Shown piece by piece: positions 56,680 to 59,252 of a DNA stretch of 59,252 nt (within the stretch, counting starts at the first letter, position 1; each line of letters begins with the position of its first letter). Under the pieces are notes generated by a model that did no database searches, was not told the DNA's origin, and saw only the letters and a list, made by a program, of their open reading frames with translations. This DNA comes from Capsulimonadaceae bacterium (GTDB taxonomy: Bacteria; Armatimonadota; Armatimonadia; Armatimonadales; Capsulimonadaceae): the NCBI GenBank assembly GCA_031292625.1, contig JARLGU010000004.1:1-59252 (forward strand). Direction: 5' to 3'. A program made the translations under genes and the position numbers.

Positions 56680-57909
56680 ATGCCAAAAAGCATTTCGCCG
56701 ATAGAACTTGGAAAGCGAATTGCCGCCGCACGCAAAGAGAGGAACGTGTCTCAAGAGGATGCGGCGAAGCACTTGGGCGTGTCCCGGCCAACGTACATTG
56801 CCATCGAAAGGGGAAGTCGCGCCGCGAAGGCCGAGGAGATCATCTCGTTGGCGGCCTATTTTGGCAAGTCGGTCAACGATTTGGTTTCGCCAAGATCAAC
56901 GATCACGGAATTTGCGCCGCAGTTTCGAGTGACGCAAAGCGCGACGGCAGAACCAATCGTCATTGACGAGGCCGTGGGTGCTTTTAAGCAGGCGTGCAAC
57001 GATTATCTCTGGCTAGAGCATGCTCTCAATGCTCCGATGCCCAAGCGGGTTGACATAGACGAATACCCGATTTCAAACGTTGCCCCAGCAGTAATCGCCG
57101 AGGATATTGCCCAGATGGAACGATCGCGGCTTAACCTGGGAATGGGGCCGATTGCTGACCTCGCCGGCACGTTAGAGGCCGAGGCAGGCATTCGGGTCTT
57201 CGCGCTGCCGGTCGAGGAATTTCGCGTCGCTGGAATGTTCGTTTTCAACGATCAGCTTGGGGGATGCATTATGGTCAACGGCAGTCATCCCGTAACCCGT
57301 CAGGCATGGTCTCTGGCGCACGAGTACGCTCACTATTTGACCAATCGCTATCACAATGAGGTGACCGTGCTCATAGAGTATGAGCGAAAACCCAAGGCGG
57401 AGCAGTTCGCCGATCACTTCGCAGCAAGTTTCCTCATGCCTGCTCCTGGCATTCGAAGACGATTCAATTCGATAGTCCAGAGCAGGAAGGACTTTTCGGT
57501 TGCCGATCTTTGCGTGATGGCTGACCAGTACGCAGTCTCGGTTGAAGCGATGGCACGCCGTCTTGAGCGTCTTGGGTGCTTGCCGCAGGGAACGTGGCAA
57601 ACGTTGGAAGATCGATCAGTTAGCGGCAAGAGGGCGCGCAAGGAGATCGGCCTGGATTCGCGCCCGCCGAGGCGGGTAATCTTGCCAAGGCGATATGTAA
57701 GGTTGGCTGTCCAGGCATTTGATGAGGAACTGATCACCGAAACTCAGCTGGCTCGTTTCCTTCGCTGTAGTCGCGTGGAGGCCCGCGAAATCGCGGATGC
57801 TGCATCGGTCACTGAGGAAATCAATGTTAACGCTGGCGGAACGTACCAGTTGTCGTTGACCTTTGGCGACTCAATCGGTCCCACGAGAGATGATAAGGAG
57901 GCGGCGTAA
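56680..57909 (+). CDS. XRE regulator fused to an ImmA/IrrE metallopeptidase
   Basis: This 409-residue protein has an N-terminal helix-turn-helix (about 8-68, including NVSQEDAAKHLGVSRPTYIAIERG). A zinc peptidase domain of the ImmA/IrrE type (COG2856) follows, with HEYAH at 214-218 and the third ligand Glu241 in AEQFADHFAASFLMP. C-terminal helices (about 330-390) follow. Such fusions act as regulators whose protease part cuts a partner, as in phage-like induction and in IrrE of Deinococcus. AAGGAAAG precedes the ATG. The stop overlaps the ATG of the PIN gene by one base (TAATG), so the two are co-translated as a likely toxin-antitoxin-type pair. Confidence 0.88.
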   Translation: MPKSISPIELGKRIAAARKERNVSQEDAAKHLGVSRPTYIAIERGSRAAKAEEIISLAAYFGKSVNDLVSPRSTITEFAPQFRVTQSATAEPIVIDEAVGAFKQACNDYLWLEHALNAPMPKRVDIDEYPISNVAPAVIAEDIAQMERSRLNLGMGPIADLAGTLEAEAGIRVFALPVEEFRVAGMFVFNDQLGGCIMVNGSHPVTRQAWSLAHEYAHYLTNRYHNEVTVLIEYERKPKAEQFADHFAASFLMPAPGIRRRFNSIVQSRKDFSVADLCVMADQYAVSVEAMARRLERLGCLPQGTWQTLEDRSVSGKRARKEIGLDSRPPRRVILPRRYVRLAVQAFDEELITETQLARFLRCSRVEAREIADAASVTEEINVNAGGTYQLSLTFGDSIGPTRDDKEAA

Positions 57910-58445
57910 TGCAATCGCCGCTTATCTGGGATGCGTGCAGCCTCCTTAACCTTGCTGCGACAAACCGAGAGATCGAGATCCTATCCAGCATGGGACGACA
58001 GTCGTACGTGCCCGAAAAGGTGCTGCGCGATGAAGTTCTTTATCTGCGACCTTTTGAGCAACGCGACAAGGACGAACTCGAGCTGATCGACCCGCAGCCA
58101 CTTGTTGTCGCCGGCGTTCTGACACCGCTCGTGCTGTCTTCTGAGGAGTATGAACTCTACGTCGACTTTGCGAGCCAAGTCGATGACGGGGAAGCCCAAT
58201 GCCTGGCAATCGCGGCAAGCCGGAGTTATTGCCTTGCGAGTGACGACGGAGCAGCGTTACGTGTTGCCCGAGAATGGACACCGGCTATTTCCGTAATTAC
58301 GACGCCGGAATGGCTGCAAACATGGCTCAACTCGACTCCAAATGTCGATTGCCGAGTTGTCGTGCAAATGGTAACCAAACGAGCAAAGTTTCGTCCCCGG
58401 CGCACGAGCGCCTTGCTGTCCTGGTGGCAAAGCTGTCTCGAATAG
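57909..58445 (+). CDS. PIN-domain protein, probable toxin partner
   Basis: This 178-residue protein reads LIWDACSLLNLAATNRE at the N terminus, where Asp8 would be the first metal ligand of a PIN nuclease. It continues with VDDGEAQCLAIAASRSYCLASDDGAALRVA, carrying the later acidic residues. PIN toxins cut RNA. Its start overlaps the stop of the XRE-ImmA/IrrE gene, so expression is coupled. The C-terminal 30 residues are basic (KRAKFRPRRTSALL). The pairing of PIN with a metallopeptidase regulator differs from the usual VapB partner. Confidence 0.75.
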   Translation: MQSPLIWDACSLLNLAATNREIEILSSMGRQSYVPEKVLRDEVLYLRPFEQRDKDELELIDPQPLVVAGVLTPLVLSSEEYELYVDFASQVDDGEAQCLAIAASRSYCLASDDGAALRVAREWTPAISVITTPEWLQTWLNSTPNVDCRVVVQMVTKRAKFRPRRTSALLSWWQSCLE

Positions 58446-58518
58446 TCTTCGACGAGGTGGAGAGGCGAAGTGCCGTGCTTGCAATTATCTATCGCCAACA
58501 GATTTGCGCCCCGTGGCG

Positions 58519-58911
58519 TTAAAGCCGCCCTCCCCGTGCCGCCGTGCCGCCGCGCGCCGTAATAACACCGGCGAACAGAGCCACTAGGCGTTGGAAGGAT
58601 TGTTGAGCCGCGATTTTGTCGACGTTGGCCCTGCTCGACGCGACATTTGCTTGGGCCGCGCGTACGTTTGCCTCGCAGGATTCGATGTTAGCCAGAGCCG
58701 AGTGGACATCCGCCTGGCTTGATTTGATTCCGATCGCGAACGCCAAAACGTTCGATTCCGCCGACCGGACGGCCTGCTCACGGGCATGGCCGTCGTCTCT
58801 TGCAGCGCTTAGCCCAGCTTGGACCGCTTGGATGTTAGCGCGGCGTGTGTCATAGGCCGTCTGCCGCTCAGCCATTTTTCTGATGTCCATTCCGAGCCCG
58901 TCCATGGGCAC
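58519..58911 (-). pseudogene. fragment of an RND-efflux periplasmic adaptor (HlyD/AcrA family)
   Basis: The minus frame gives an Ala-rich coiled coil (ALANIESCEANVRAAQANVA). It ends SFQRLVALFAGVITARGG, which matches the end of the hairpin and the return strand of membrane-fusion proteins (typically L-Q-S-F-x-x-V-x-A-P-F-x-G-V-V-T-A-R). It stops soon after, and the N-terminal part is missing or unrecognisable. The P expected before the F is L here. About 130 codons remain of a normal 350-400. It lies beside an insertion sequence end, which may have caused the loss. Confidence 0.65.
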
Positions 58912-59119
58912 TAATATGACAACGTACGCAGACGCATCGTTCAGGTGTCTCGCGGCAACGACGCCTCTACAACCGTACTATCCTTTACAATCGTTCAAAA
59001 GGGGGCTTCCATCCTTGATGTCGAAGTTGCCCTGCAAGAGAGCTCTATGCGCACTGGAATGTTTGTTACGAGCGGCGTGAAGGCAGAGAGGCGACATTCA
59101 TGGACGGTGCTCTTTGGAG

Positions 59120-59252
59120 TGAACCCCTGAACTGAGACAGACAGTTAAGGTGCGGTCCTCTTGTACTTGCTGACAGACATCTCAAACTCGGCTGGCGGCA
59201 TGTAGCCAAGAGCCGAATGGAGGCGCTTCTTGTTGTAGACCTCTTCGAGAAA
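59120..59252 (-). mobile_element. IS3-family insertion sequence, right end, cut by the window edge
   Basis: The element end is placed at TGAACCCCTGAACTGAGACAG (beginning at 59120), which starts with the TG typical of IS3-family termini. The transposase gene ends 25 bases inside. The rest lies beyond the window, so the family group and target duplication cannot be checked. Confidence 0.6.
59145..59252 (-). CDS. IS3-family transposase, C-terminal 35 residues (partial)
   Basis: The minus frame reads FLEEVYNKKRLHSALGYMPP and continues AEFEMSVSKYKRT before the stop at 59145-59147. The sequence Y-N-x-x-R-x-H-S-A-L-G-Y-x-P-P is the highly conserved end of the IS3 OrfB DDE integrase domain. The 5' part is outside the window. 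It marks the right side of the accessory patch as recently active. Confidence 0.88.
   Translation of the reverse strand, partial: FLEEVYNKKRLHSALGYMPPAEFEMSVSKYKRTAP

Overview
The window looks like chromosome from a diderm, LPS-making bacterium of a little-studied phylum. An Armatimonadota-like soil or plant-associated organism is my best guess (inference, low-moderate confidence). Reasons: a complete outer-membrane assembly locus (tamB, bamA, ompH/skp) runs directly into the Raetz lipid A genes (lpxD-lpxC-fabZ-lpxA-lpxB, msbA, lpxK, a late acyltransferase, two GT9 heptosyltransferases). In addition there is a futalosine-pathway menaquinone gene (mqnD), secreted glycoside hydrolases and a CHAT-TPR protein. 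Coding sequence is GC-rich and dense, except in two accessory patches.

Layout. 1-3,070: tRNA-Lys(CTT) with its promoter and terminator, then about 2.5 kb of foreign remnants closed by a second, decayed copy of the tRNA 3' half plus its terminator. The remnants are a helicase stump, a CcbP-like gene, a SWIM-type pseudogene, an AbrB-Doc toxin-antitoxin pair and duplicated PIN-like fragments. 3,130-9,300: a further PIN-like remnant, an AraC regulator divergent from a clan-A glycoside hydrolase, and katG. 9,400-14,450: an Rrf2 regulator with a perfect operator in front of an NmrA/QorB-like reductase, an MFS exporter, a membrane glycosyltransferase and two small metal-binding proteins. 14,630-18,731: two secreted proteins sharing the same N-terminal domain, the second a GH50-like glycoside hydrolase. 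18,732-19,818: no gene, but an inverted-repeat element and a 93-bp tandem repeat. 19,819-23,342: a membrane-anchored parvulin, a Nif3-like protein and a class C26 amidohydrolase.

23,349-47,384 is one nearly unbroken minus-strand block of 19 genes, transcribed from gltA through lipA, tamB, an ECF sigma factor, bamA, ompH, a coiled-coil lipoprotein and the lipid A genes to two heptosyltransferases. Several junctions overlap or are very tight. No KDO transferase (waaA/kdtA), lpxH/lpxI or anti-sigma gene is present in the block.

47,571-55,320: a cytochrome c fused to a concanavalin-like domain, a 1,275-residue TPR-CHAT protein whose CHAT catalytic His and Cys both appear replaced, an FAD oxidoreductase and mqnD. 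55,321-59,252: a second accessory patch with a hypothetical gene, an XRE-ImmA/IrrE plus PIN pair, a truncated efflux adaptor and the 3' end of an IS3-family insertion sequence that runs off the window.

All family assignments were made by reading the translated sequence; no database search was run.
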